Source of the DNA: Maioricimonas rarisocia
GTDB taxonomy: Bacteria > Planctomycetota > Planctomycetia > Planctomycetales > Planctomycetaceae
Reading direction: 5' to 3'
Length of the DNA: 64,000 nt
Assembly (NCBI RefSeq): GCF_007747795.1
Contig: NZ_CP036275.1
Location: forward strand, 372,001 to 436,000
Shown here: in pieces, positions 46,512 through 55,303 of the stretch
Position numbering within the stretch: the stretch's first letter is position 1
How the letters are laid out: every line of letters begins with the position of its first letter
Notes under the pieces: generated by a model
What the model was told of the DNA's origin: nothing
What the model saw: the letters and a program-made list of their open reading frames with translations, nothing else
The model's database searches: none
Made by a program: the position numbers and the translations under genes

Positions 46512-49500
46512 TTACGACAGATCTCCTGTCGGCTGCAAGACGTGTTGGACTGGGGGGGCCTGCGGGGATGGCTCGTCTTCGATTCCGGCCCAGTGCCGAT
46601 CCTGCAGGCCGAGGTTCATCTTCAGCTCCTTGTATCCACAGAAAACGACCGGGACGACGAACAGCGTGAGCAGTTCGATCAGCATGCCGCCGAAGACCGG
46701 CCAGGCCATGGCTTTCGCAACGTCGGCCCCGCGGCCGGTCGAGGTGAGGACCGGCAGCAGGGCGATGACTGTCGTGAATGTGGTCATCAGGCAGGGGCGG
46801 ATGCGTCGCATGCCGGCTTCGACGGTGGCGCTTCGGATGTCGTCGATCGAGGCCAGCCGTTTGCGGGAAAAGACCTGATCCAGATAAGTCGCCATCACGA
46901 CACCATCGTCCACTGCGATACCGAACAGCGCGATGAACCCGACCCAGACGGCGGTATTCATCTCGATGCCGTTGATCGCCAGCAGAATCATGCCGCCGGA
47001 GAACGCGACCGGGATGCCGGCGAAGACGGCAAGCGTGATCGGCAGATGGCGGAACTGCAGGTAGATGATGAACAGGTTGGTGAGGATGACCAGCGGGACG
47101 ACCCACATCAGCCGGCGGTTCGCTTCGATCTGGTTCTGGAATGATCCGACCGCCTGCAGGGCGTAGCCGGCGGGTAGATCGAGCTGGCCGCTCTCCTGCG
47201 CCTGGCGGAGGGCCGCTTCGACCGCCTGAACGGTTTCAAGATCGCCCGCCACGCCGGACGGAGAGAAGGAGATGTGGGCGACCAGCCGTGCGTCTTCGCT
47301 GTTGATCACACCCGGTCCCCAGGTGGTCTCCATATCGGCGAGCAGGTCGAGGGGGACGACTTCGCCAGAGGGTGTGACGACCGGCAGGCGATCGAGCTCA
47401 TCGATTCGTTCCCGCTGACTCCGCTCGTAGCGGACGCGGATCGGATACCGTTCGCGTCCTTCGACAGTGCGGGTGACGTTCACTCCGCCGACGGCCGCTT
47501 CAATGATCTGGTTGACCATCATCGTCGACATGCCGTAGCGGGCCGCGGTCTCGCGATTTACCTGGAACTCGACGTACGGCTTACCCAGAACGATGTCGGG
47601 ATTGACGGTGCCGCTGTTGATCTGCGGGATCTCGCGGAGCTGGTCGGCGACTTTGAGCGAGGCGTCGGCAAGACCTTCGAGGGTGTCGCCGTAGACGCGA
47701 ATCGCCATCGAGGCCTTGATGCCGCTCTGCAGCATGACGACCCGGCCTTCGATCGGCTGCAGCGGGGACGCGGGTGTCACGCCGGGGAGGGTGGCGACGG
47801 CGTTGATCTGGTCCCAGACGTCGGTGGCCGTCACGCCTTCACGCCATTCGCTGCGAGGTTTGAGCATGACGTACGTTTCGACCATTGCCGCCGGGGCTGG
47901 GTCGAGAGCCGACTCGACGCGGCCGATTTTGCCGAGCACGTCCCTGACTTCCGGGATCTGTTTGATGAGGACATCCTGGGTCTGCAGGATCTCCATGGCG
48001 AGGGAGAAGCTGGCCCCGGGATAGAGGGTCGGCATGTAGAACCAGCTTCCCTCGTCGAGCGCGATCCAGTCGTCGGATTTCAGCCCGGTGAACGTGTGCT
48101 TGAACTGGACGTAACCGGGGACTTCGTTGAGGTCGGTCCCCAGCATCTTCGTACCCTGTTCGAGGGGGCGGAGCACGTACGGAAGGCCGAACCATGCGCC
48201 GAGACCAAGCAGAACGATGGTTGTGGGGATCGTGAGGAAGAGAGCCTTCTGCGCCAGGAACAGGCGGAGCGTCGGCTCGTACAGCCGGAGAATGAGGCGG
48301 CTGACGGGGTTTCCTTCGATTGGCCGCAGCTTTTCGCTGAGCATCCAGTAGCCGAGGATCAGTCCCCCGATTCCTGCAATAAGCGTCAGGACGGAATGCG
48401 AGACCGGCAGGTGTTGTGCGGCTGTCTCGCCCCAGACCCACCAGGCCGTGGCGGCCAGCAGACTCCCGAAAGCGACCGCACCGGCCAAGCGCGTCGGCAG
48501 ACGCAGGCGACTGGAGCTGAGCAGCAGCCGGCTGAGCAGTGGTACGAGCGTGACGGCCACGATGAGGGCGGCGATCAGCGAGAACGTTTTCGTCCAGGCG
48601 AGGGGAGCGAACAGTTTGTAATCGCGCCCGGTCAGCATGAAGACCGGCAGAAAGCTGATGACGGTCGTCGTCACTGCCGTCACGACCGCCGGGGCGACCT
48701 CGGCAGCCGCTTCCCGAATGACTGACAGGCGACGCTGCTCACCACCGGGGCGCCCGCGGTTCTCCCACTCGGCCAGATGATCGTAGATCGTCTCGGAAAC
48801 GATGATGCCCATGTCGACCATGGTGCCGATGGCAATCGCGATTCCTGCCAGCGACATGATGTTGGCGTTCACGCCGAAGACATTCATGCCGATGAAGGCC
48901 ATCAGCACGGCAATCGGGAGGGTGACGGCAACGACCAGGCTGGCCCGCACGTGCAGCAGAAACAGGAGGATGACCGCGGCAGTGATCATCACCTGTTGCG
49001 ACAGCGCGGTGGTGAGCGTCGCGATCGTTTCGTCGATCAGGCCGGTCCGGTCGTAGATCGCGCGGATCGTCACTCCCTTCAGGCTGGGCTGGATGCGGCG
49101 GATCTTCTCCTTGACCCGCTCGATCACGGCACGCGGATTCTCGCCGTACCGCATCACGACCACGCCGCCGACCGCTTCGGCGCCGTTGAGGTCGATGGCA
49201 CCGCGGCGGAAGTCGGGACCGAGCTGCACGTGACCGAGGTCGCGGATGCGAACCGGTATCCCGTCGCGGGAAAGGACGACTGTCTCCTCGATGTCCTCGA
49301 TCGCCTGGACGGGATCCTGCTCGGATCCGATGAAGCCCCGGCCGCGGATGATGAACTCCATGCCGCCCGATTCGATCGTTTTGGCACCGACGTCGATATT
49401 CGAGTTCTGAATCGCCTTGATGAGCTGGTCGACCGGAATGTCGTGGAACCGCAGTTTGTCCGGATCGACCTCGACCTGGTACTGGCGGACGTAACCTCCG

Positions 49501-50036
49501 ACGCTGGCGACCTCGCTGACGCCCGGCACCGCCTGCAGTTCGTACTTCACGACGAAGTCCTGCAGGCTGCGAAGCTCGGCGAGGTTCATGCCCGGCGGGG
49601 GTTCGAGGACGTAGTACAGCACCTGCCCGAGACCGGTCGCATCGGGCCCCAGTGTGGGAACGACGCCTTCCGGCAACTTCGAGGCGGCCGTGCCGAGCTG
49701 CTCGGCAACGCGCGAGCGAGCCCAGTAGAAGTCGGTATCGTCGGAGAACGTCACCTGCACGAAGCTGTAGCCGAACAGGCTTTTGCCGCGGACGCTTTCC
49801 GCCTCGGGCACCGCGAGCAGGGCGACCGAGAGGGGATAGGTGATCTGGTCTTCGACGTCCTTTGGTGAGCGGCCGGGCCAGGCGGTGAAGACGATCACCT
49901 GGTTCTCGCCAATGTCGGGGATGGCGTCGATCGGCACGTGTCGGGCGCTGTACCAGCCGGCGGCAATGACCACTGCGGTCAGCAGCAGGACGATCAGCGG
50001 TTCACGCACACAGAAGCGGATGATGGCGTTGATCAC
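46512..50036 (-). CDS. cusA: CusA/CzcA-family heavy-metal efflux RND permease
   Basis: 1174 aa, slightly longer than typical CusA (about 1050). The GTG start overlaps the adaptor stop (GTGA), so translation is coupled. Conserved segments: IDAIPDIGENQVIVFTAWPG, YPLSVALLAVP, RGKSLFGYSFVQVTF, ELGDATG-type GPDATGLGQVLYY, and the TM4 proton-relay motif AIGTMVDMGIIVSE, where D and E are 7 apart as in the HME-RND Cu/Ag group. The C-terminal half has VGFIALFGIAVDDGVVMATYLD and RRIRPCLMTTFTTVIALLPVL. It pumps metal through the CusBC-like channel using the proton gradient; Cu(I)/Ag(I) is the likeliest cargo given the adaptor. Confidence 0.93.
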   Translation of the reverse strand: MINAIIRFCVREPLIVLLLTAVVIAAGWYSARHVPIDAIPDIGENQVIVFTAWPGRSPKDVEDQITYPLSVALLAVPEAESVRGKSLFGYSFVQVTFSDDTDFYWARSRVAEQLGTAASKLPEGVVPTLGPDATGLGQVLYYVLEPPPGMNLAELRSLQDFVVKYELQAVPGVSEVASVGGYVRQYQVEVDPDKLRFHDIPVDQLIKAIQNSNIDVGAKTIESGGMEFIIRGRGFIGSEQDPVQAIEDIEETVVLSRDGIPVRIRDLGHVQLGPDFRRGAIDLNGAEAVGGVVVMRYGENPRAVIERVKEKIRRIQPSLKGVTIRAIYDRTGLIDETIATLTTALSQQVMITAAVILLFLLHVRASLVVAVTLPIAVLMAFIGMNVFGVNANIMSLAGIAIAIGTMVDMGIIVSETIYDHLAEWENRGRPGGEQRRLSVIREAAAEVAPAVVTAVTTTVISFLPVFMLTGRDYKLFAPLAWTKTFSLIAALIVAVTLVPLLSRLLLSSSRLRLPTRLAGAVAFGSLLAATAWWVWGETAAQHLPVSHSVLTLIAGIGGLILGYWMLSEKLRPIEGNPVSRLILRLYEPTLRLFLAQKALFLTIPTTIVLLGLGAWFGLPYVLRPLEQGTKMLGTDLNEVPGYVQFKHTFTGLKSDDWIALDEGSWFYMPTLYPGASFSLAMEILQTQDVLIKQIPEVRDVLGKIGRVESALDPAPAAMVETYVMLKPRSEWREGVTATDVWDQINAVATLPGVTPASPLQPIEGRVVMLQSGIKASMAIRVYGDTLEGLADASLKVADQLREIPQINSGTVNPDIVLGKPYVEFQVNRETAARYGMSTMMVNQIIEAAVGGVNVTRTVEGRERYPIRVRYERSQRERIDELDRLPVVTPSGEVVPLDLLADMETTWGPGVINSEDARLVAHISFSPSGVAGDLETVQAVEAALRQAQESGQLDLPAGYALQAVGSFQNQIEANRRLMWVVPLVILTNLFIIYLQFRHLPITLAVFAGIPVAFSGGMILLAINGIEMNTAVWVGFIALFGIAVDDGVVMATYLDQVFSRKRLASIDDIRSATVEAGMRRIRPCLMTTFTTVIALLPVLTSTGRGADVAKAMAWPVFGGMLIELLTLFVVPVVFCGYKELKMNLGLQDRHWAGIEDEPSPQAPPVQHVLQPTGDLS

Positions 50037-52144
50037 TCGTCGCCTCCTCCACCTTTCGGTGTTGCGTCCGACGTTTCGCCTTCCTCTGCTTCACTGTCGG
50101 CCCCGCCGTGACCCTCCGGAGGAAAGACGTGCACCTGCTCGCCGCAGGTCAGCATGCGGGCACCCCAGTAAGGATTGCGAAGGTCATCGGGGGCGAGGTT
50201 GCCACCCGGTTGCAGCCAGTCGCCTGCTCCTCCTTTCACCATCGGGCAGAACATGTGCGTGAACGGCTGCTCCGCGTCCGTGCCACGGAGCCTTGTGGCG
50301 AGTTCGACGATCGCATGGCTGATCGGGCGGAACGCTTCGTGGCGGGCCTTCTCGATTTCGAGATGATGCAGGTGCTCGCTGAGCTGAGCGATCTCGGCCA
50401 GCAGGGCCCGCGCCGGCTCGGGAACGTCGTCGCTGGCAGCGAGACTGTCGGCCAGTGTGTGCATTCGAACGGCTGCCTCTTCGCCGGGACGTTTGTCGGC
50501 TGCGAGCGTCCGCTGGATCTGAAAGTACGCGTCGTACAGTCCCTCGATCTGTTCCCCGGTCGTCGAGGCAACCGGCTGGACGTGGACGTGCTCGAACTGC
50601 ATCGGTGTGTTGCGAGGACGGTTTGCTGCGGCAATGGCCCGGGTGGGATCGATCAAGCTCGGCTTGCCGGCCAGCTGCATCTGCGAGTCGATCAGGAAGT
50701 TGCCGGCGGTGGCAACCGACTCACCCTCTTTGAGTCCGCCCAGGACGATCACCTTGTCCCCCAGAATAGGCCCGAGAGCGATCGGGCGGATCTCGAACCG
50801 ACCCGGTTCGGTCTCGACGTAGACAACGCTGCTGGAACCGGCCATCAGCACGGCCGATCGGGGCACGTAGAGCGAAGCGGGCTGGGCGACCGGTTCTTCG
50901 CTGTAGCCGTACCGGGTGGTGGGGACCAGGTCCATGCCACAGATGGGGCAGTCGCCCGGCTCGTCCCGGATGATCTGCGGATGCATCGGGCTGATCCAGC
51001 GTCCGGCCAGTTCGGCGTCGTAGACTTCTCCCTGCTGTCCGACCGGCAGATAGATCGTGGCGGTCGCATAGTCTCCGGGACGCAGGCGACGGTCGGAGTT
51101 GAGGAACTCCACCCGCACGCCGACGGTTCGCCGGGAGACGTCGACAGTGGGATCGATGAAGGCAACGCGGCCGGTGAAGACTTCGCCCGGGAGTGACTGG
51201 ATCTCCGCCTCGACCCGCTGGCCGAACCGGATGCGGGAGGCGTCCTCGGGATACAGTTCGAGCATCAGCCAGACGGTAGAGAGGTCCGCGATGCGGTAGA
51301 TCGGTTCACCGGCGGTGACGTACTTCCCCTCGACGGCCATCTTTTCGATGACGGTCCCCCCCATGGGGGAGTAGATCGTCAGCCGGGACTTGGCTGATTC
51401 CGACTCTTCGAGTTCGCCGATCTGCTCCTCGGTCATGCCGAGTTCGACCAGGCGTTCGCGGGAGCTTTCGGCCAGCTTCTGCTGCGTCTCGCGGACGACC
51501 TCGAGGGTGCTCTGCGACATCTGCCGAACCGTTTTGCGGGATTCGAGGTACTCCACCTGGGCCGAGTAGAGCTCGGGACTGTAGACGACGGCCAGGTGGT
51601 CCCCTTGTGCGACGTCGACGCCGGTGTAGTCGGCGAACAATCGTTCGATGCGGCCCTTGATATACGAGGAGATGGTGGCCATGCGGCTCTCGTCGATGGC
51701 GATCGCGCCGACTGATTGAATCGTCGCCTGCAGGGGAGCCCGTTCGACCGGGGCCGTTTCGATGTTGGCCAGCCGTCGCTGAGCCGGCTCGACATGGACT
51801 GCGAACTCGTCGAGGTCGGCGTTGCCGGAGGCCGCGGGGACCAGCTCCATGCCGCAGATCGGGCATCGATCCGGCTGGGGCTGGCGGATCTGCGGATGCA
51901 TCGGGCAGGTGTAGATTGTCTCGGCATCACCGGACGTCGAGGTGGCCGTGGTCGTCCCGCCGGCCGAGATCCAGCCCATCCGCTGGGCCAGTCCGACGGC
52001 GGCAATCAGGACCAGGCCAACGGCAAGGAAGATCGCCGCACTGACGAAACGGCGCAGCCACCAGCGGCCGGACTGTCCGGTGACTGCGGGTGTCTGGCGC
52101 GGTGGCTGCGGGGGTGGTGCTTGCGGACGAGTTTCGGAAGTCAT
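50033..52144 (-). CDS. cusB: CusB-like RND adaptor with two heavy-metal-binding domains
   Basis: 703 aa. One N-terminal membrane anchor (about 32-55). HMBD 1: YTCPMHPQ...CPICGMELVP (about 78-103). The membrane-fusion-protein core follows (barrel-sandwich hybrid with SAVGAIAIDES, a coiled-coil hairpin about 205-265, beta-barrel). HMBD 2 (about 385-410) reads ISPMHPQ...CPICGMDLVP, with Ser replacing its first Cys. The C terminus (~150 residues, HVHVQPVAST..., FTHMFCPMVKGGAGDW) is a DUF3347-like helical domain with a further CPM motif. It links CusA to the TolC-type channel and hands metal over. Confidence 0.92.
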   Translation of the reverse strand: MTSETRPQAPPPQPPRQTPAVTGQSGRWWLRRFVSAAIFLAVGLVLIAAVGLAQRMGWISAGGTTTATSTSGDAETIYTCPMHPQIRQPQPDRCPICGMELVPAASGNADLDEFAVHVEPAQRRLANIETAPVERAPLQATIQSVGAIAIDESRMATISSYIKGRIERLFADYTGVDVAQGDHLAVVYSPELYSAQVEYLESRKTVRQMSQSTLEVVRETQQKLAESSRERLVELGMTEEQIGELEESESAKSRLTIYSPMGGTVIEKMAVEGKYVTAGEPIYRIADLSTVWLMLELYPEDASRIRFGQRVEAEIQSLPGEVFTGRVAFIDPTVDVSRRTVGVRVEFLNSDRRLRPGDYATATIYLPVGQQGEVYDAELAGRWISPMHPQIIRDEPGDCPICGMDLVPTTRYGYSEEPVAQPASLYVPRSAVLMAGSSSVVYVETEPGRFEIRPIALGPILGDKVIVLGGLKEGESVATAGNFLIDSQMQLAGKPSLIDPTRAIAAANRPRNTPMQFEHVHVQPVASTTGEQIEGLYDAYFQIQRTLAADKRPGEEAAVRMHTLADSLAASDDVPEPARALLAEIAQLSEHLHHLEIEKARHEAFRPISHAIVELATRLRGTDAEQPFTHMFCPMVKGGAGDWLQPGGNLAPDDLRNPYWGARMLTCGEQVHVFPPEGHGGADSEAEEGETSDATPKGGGGDE

Positions 52145-52253
52145 GTTGTTCGGTCCGATGTCACGGACTTGGAAAGGTCGGCTGACTGCGACCCGGCCTG
52201 ATTGGGGAACCGTGCCGTTTCGTGGCCGCAGCCAGCCGATCTGTTATCTCTGG

Positions 52254-52275
52254 GTAGGGCCGGTTTTAACCGGCC
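52254..52275 (+). repeat. REP-like palindrome, GTAG head, GGCCGGTT stem
   Basis: GTAG followed by arms GGCCGGTT/AACCGGCC with almost no loop. An inverted copy lies at 52883-52904. Confidence 0.7.
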
Positions 52276-52311
52276 GCTGATACTCGTTGGGGGCGTCGAT
52301 ACTGGTTTGGC

Positions 52312-52332
52312 GTCAGGCGAAGCCTGACCTAC
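52312..52332 (-). repeat. REP-like palindrome, GTAG head, GTCAGGC stem
   Basis: Minus-strand version of the 78-98 element, with loop TTC instead of ATC. Confidence 0.7.
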
Positions 52333-52392
52333 GGCGTCTGGAATCACACTGCTGAACAAGCCAGCTGTGGCACCCGGTGATCGCCGAGACTC

Positions 52393-52414
52393 GTAGGCTG
52401 GGACTGGTCCCAGC
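52393..52414 (+). repeat. REP-like palindrome, GTAG head, GCTGGGAC stem
   Basis: GTAG followed by GCTGGGAC/GTCCCAGC arms and a TG loop. Same unit at 52757-52778 (+), 59010-59031 (-) and, with one arm change, 57942-57963 (-). Confidence 0.75.
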
Positions 52415-52588
52415 ATCTCCCGAAGGCATGGGAGTCTCCTGTTCGTCAGGCGATGTCCGACCTACGGCCAGTGGTCCCTGCATTTGTCTGAAGACCGGCG
52501 TCACCCGGGCATTCCCAAGGTTTTCAAGACCACGCCCTTCACTCCGCTGCGCTTCGCTCCAGGGCGTGCCACCCCGGCTGCAGACCCG

Positions 52589-52609
52589 GTAGGGCAGGCT
52601 CTGCCTGCC
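52589..52609 (+). repeat. REP-like palindrome, GTAG head, GGCAGGC stem
   Basis: GTAG then GGCAGGC/GCCTGCC arms around TCT; identical to 57915-57935. Confidence 0.7.
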
Positions 52610-52688
52610 GATGGCACGAAGCGGCGGCATCGTTCCGGGAATGGCCGGCATTACAGCTGCACATGAGCTCCTCTGTTACCGGTTCGGC

Positions 52689-52709
52689 GTCAGGCGAAGC
52701 CTGACCTAC
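52689..52709 (-). repeat. REP-like palindrome, GTAG head, GTCAGGC stem
   Basis: Identical to 52312-52332. Confidence 0.7.
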
Positions 52710-52756
52710 GGCTGCTGGAATCACACTGCTGGACAAGCCAGCAGTGGCACCCGTCG

Positions 52757-52778
52757 TAGGCTGGGACTGGTCCCAGCG
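52757..52778 (+). repeat. REP-like palindrome, GTAG head, GCTGGGAC stem
   Basis: Identical to 52393-52414. Confidence 0.75.
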
Positions 52779-52882
52779 TTGTTCGAATCACTGGGAGTGG
52801 CTTGTTCGTCAGGTAGTGCCTGGGCTACGGAACGTGGACCAGCCAGCAGTGGCACCCGTTGGAGCATGCGGACATTGCAGAC

Positions 52883-52904
52883 GGCCGGTTTGAACCGGCC
52901 CTAC
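52883..52904 (-). repeat. REP-like palindrome, GTAG head, GGCCGGTT stem
   Basis: Inverted relative of 52254-52275; it lies just downstream of the Cys-rich gene's stop. Confidence 0.7.
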
Positions 52905-52932
52905 GCGGCGCGCAGGGAGAGAGCGGTCCGGC

Positions 52933-53406
52933 TTATGTCTGCCAGACGCAGTTCAGCACATTGACGCCGCACGGGAACGTGGAGGAGGGGGCATGCCCGT
53001 CCTGCTCTGCGCCCGAGGCGTTCGTCCGGACCGTCACAGTAAGCGTGTCGGTGGCGACGACCGAGTCGAAGAAGCGAAGCGAATCGAGGGGGGACGAACC
53101 GGACGGCGGCGCGGCGGGAGCGTTCTGTCCGTCGCCGCAGTCACACACGAGCCTGCAGGGAGCGGACGTCTCAGCCGCCCGGCAATGCTCGCACCGGGGC
53201 GCGATCCTGCAGCAGGACGGCCGGTCCGATTCGACGTTCTCTCGTTCCGCGGTCGCCGGACAGCACGAGCCACCATCGGTCCGTTCGCCGCAGGCAGCGG
53301 TTGTGCAGCCGGAGAGCCCCGCCACCAGCGGCTGGACCATCAGCGAAACCACGAGCATGAGCGTGGCGAGCGACCGGAACAGGCGATGAGCGGTGTGTCG
53401 GCGCAT
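52933..53406 (-). CDS. Secreted Cys-rich protein in the metal efflux cluster
   Basis: About 157 aa. Signal peptide or anchor (HRLFRSLATLMLVVSLMVQPLVAG) followed by a Cys-dense stretch: GCTTAACGE, GGSCCPAT, SCCRIAPRCEHC, APCRLVCDCGD (about 13 Cys within 75 residues). A Ser/Thr-rich C-terminal half ends PCGVNVLNCVWQT. It lies 98 bp after the TolC-like gene and before cusB on the same strand. Cys density and context suggest a periplasmic Cu/Ag or Zn sequestering protein. No family recognised. Confidence 0.65.
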   Translation of the reverse strand: MRRHTAHRLFRSLATLMLVVSLMVQPLVAGLSGCTTAACGERTDGGSCCPATAERENVESDRPSCCRIAPRCEHCRAAETSAPCRLVCDCGDGQNAPAAPPSGSSPLDSLRFFDSVVATDTLTVTVRTNASGAEQDGHAPSSTFPCGVNVLNCVWQT

Positions 53407-53504
53407 TGGCGAGTCAGAAGGAATTCGTGCTTCGCTCCCATTATCGTCGCAGAGGGGGAGCAGGGCCAGACCAGAATCGGCAGCACAGGCGTTGCTGTCC
53501 GCTG

Positions 53505-55082
53505 TTATACGCCCGGATCTGCCGGAATGTGTTCCGCAGGAACGGGTTCGGCAGGCAGAGGTTCTGGCGCGGGCGAGCGTGATGGTGCCAGATCGACGCC
53601 GACCGCCTGATGGATTCGCGCCAGGGCCGTGGCGAGTCGTCCGATCGCCTGATGGTAGCCCAGTTCCAGCGTCAACAGGTTGCGGATGTCGTCGATGACC
53701 CGGTCGAATTCGACGGTTCCATCCTTGAGGGACTGCTGGTCTGCGTCGAGAGTCTGCTGCGCCTGGGGAATGATGGTGTCCCGATAGAGGCTTGCGGTGG
53801 CGTCGGCCGCCTTCGCCTGTTCCCACAGGTCGCGGAGGAGTGCGTCGAACTGCTGCTGCAGGTCCTCGACGGTCCGGTGAGAGGCGAAGTGCTTCCAGGT
53901 CGCCTCGTCCTCCATCGCATCGTACTTTTCCCGCCAGAGGGGAATCGTCACCTGGGCTCCAAGCGACCAGGCATCTTCGCCGACGTCGACGATGGGCGTT
54001 GCCGGGCGGTTGTCGTCGATGACGAACCAGCTGGCGTTGAAGGTGACGTCCGGTCGCCGCTTGAGCCGGGCCACTTCGACACCCCAGCGGGTCGCGTTGG
54101 CCATCAGATGAGCCGAGGCGATTGCCGGCTGCCGCTCCCACGCGACCTGTCGCAGCATCGGATGGGACCAGTCGGGCAGTTCGACGTCGAGGGACGCGGG
54201 GATCGGGACGGGTGTTTCCGCCGGGCGGGCTGCAAGGCGATTGATCTCGGCTTTCGTGGATTCGACCTGCTGCCGGAAAATGACAAGCTGTTCTTCGAGG
54301 CGGCTGATCTCCAGGGCTCCCCGCTGAACGTCGCCAACGGTTCCCAGATTCTGGCGAATGCGGAGGGTGGCCAGGTCGGTGATCGATTCAAACAGTTTCT
54401 GGTTCGCTTCGGTGACTTCAATCTGGCGTCCGAGAACGTACAGGCGGTACCAGCGGACGCGGAGATCGGCCACGATGCGCAGCCGCTCCGCTTCGTACTT
54501 CTGCTGAGCGGCAAAGGCTTCGAAACAGGCCTGCTGTGCCTGCGCTTCGAGCCGGCCGAGCCAGGGAATCATCTGCATCACCGACAGATTGGCCCGCTGC
54601 GAACCGGCAGCGGTTTCGATCGGATTCACGAACACGTTGGCACCGATCGTGGGATCGGGTAACTCGTCGACGTAGCGGGCTTTCGCCCACGCCGCGGAGA
54701 CCTCGTGCTGCAGCCGCCTGAGATCCGGGTGCGACGTGACGGCGGTCCACTCCAGCCCGCGGAGCGATTCGGAATCGGCAGCGGGACCTGACGACAATTC
54801 TGAGGGGGCCGCTGGACCAGTTTCGCTGTCAACGCCAGCCGGAGTTTCGTGCTGCACCTGCCGGATTGTCCCGGCGGGACTCTCCGCTTCCTCAGCGGTC
54901 GGCGGTTCTGTCTCTGCCGTTGCGGCAACAGGAAGCCTTGCGGTATGCGACGCGACCGGAGCCGAGGGGCCGGACTGACACCCCAGAACCAGTCCGATCG
55001 TGCCGCAGGTGAGCAGACTGCGGATCGGTTGCAGGGGAAAGCGGTGACGGGCAAACCGGACGGGCGAAGTCATGCAGGGCAT
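53505..55082 (-). CDS. cusC: TolC-family outer membrane channel protein (CusC-like)
   Basis: 525 aa (start 55073 is equally likely). Lipoprotein-like N terminus ending LVLGCQSGPSA, then a low-complexity Ala/Glu/Pro linker (about 35-105). The outer membrane efflux fold follows: LRRLQHEVSAAWAKARYVDELPDPTIG, LTNGLG-like helices, VARLKRRPDVTFNASWFVIDD, LGAQVTIPLWREKYDAMEDEA, and paired long helices. Forms the exit duct for CusBA. First gene of the minus-strand cluster, so its upstream 221 bp (55083-55303) should contain the metal-responsive promoter. Confidence 0.88.
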   Translation of the reverse strand: MPCMTSPVRFARHRFPLQPIRSLLTCGTIGLVLGCQSGPSAPVASHTARLPVAATAETEPPTAEEAESPAGTIRQVQHETPAGVDSETGPAAPSELSSGPAADSESLRGLEWTAVTSHPDLRRLQHEVSAAWAKARYVDELPDPTIGANVFVNPIETAAGSQRANLSVMQMIPWLGRLEAQAQQACFEAFAAQQKYEAERLRIVADLRVRWYRLYVLGRQIEVTEANQKLFESITDLATLRIRQNLGTVGDVQRGALEISRLEEQLVIFRQQVESTKAEINRLAARPAETPVPIPASLDVELPDWSHPMLRQVAWERQPAIASAHLMANATRWGVEVARLKRRPDVTFNASWFVIDDNRPATPIVDVGEDAWSLGAQVTIPLWREKYDAMEDEATWKHFASHRTVEDLQQQFDALLRDLWEQAKAADATASLYRDTIIPQAQQTLDADQQSLKDGTVEFDRVIDDIRNLLTLELGYHQAIGRLATALARIHQAVGVDLAPSRSPAPEPLPAEPVPAEHIPADPGV

Positions 55083-55303
55083 CCATGCCTGAAGGGATCG
55101 GAGGTCGACACCGGGCGCGCTGAATCAGCGGCCGGATGGCGTCGGCACGGTTCCCTGTGGATGCATCGGCCTGCGGGCGGTGCGATGTGACCGGAAAGGA
55201 GCGTTCTGCCGGTCGAATCACCCGCATCGATCCCACGAGTCATGGTCGGTGACTGCGGGGAAGGTTTGCCGATTGTGCGGGATTCGCGGCTGCGGGCCGG
55301 CGT

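Larger units (their letters stand above)
52145..52932. other. REP-rich gap inside the efflux cluster
   Basis: 788 bp between cusB and the Cys-rich gene holding at least seven REP-like palindromes in both orientations and several stem types. No gene. It probably separates the cluster into two transcripts or carries read-through structures. Confidence 0.6.

Noticed and set aside
46512-47106. Upstream in-frame extension of the Cys-rich accessory gene into cusA
   Set aside because: The extension lies wholly inside cusA on another frame; the start at 46431 has a ribosome site and a signal peptide.
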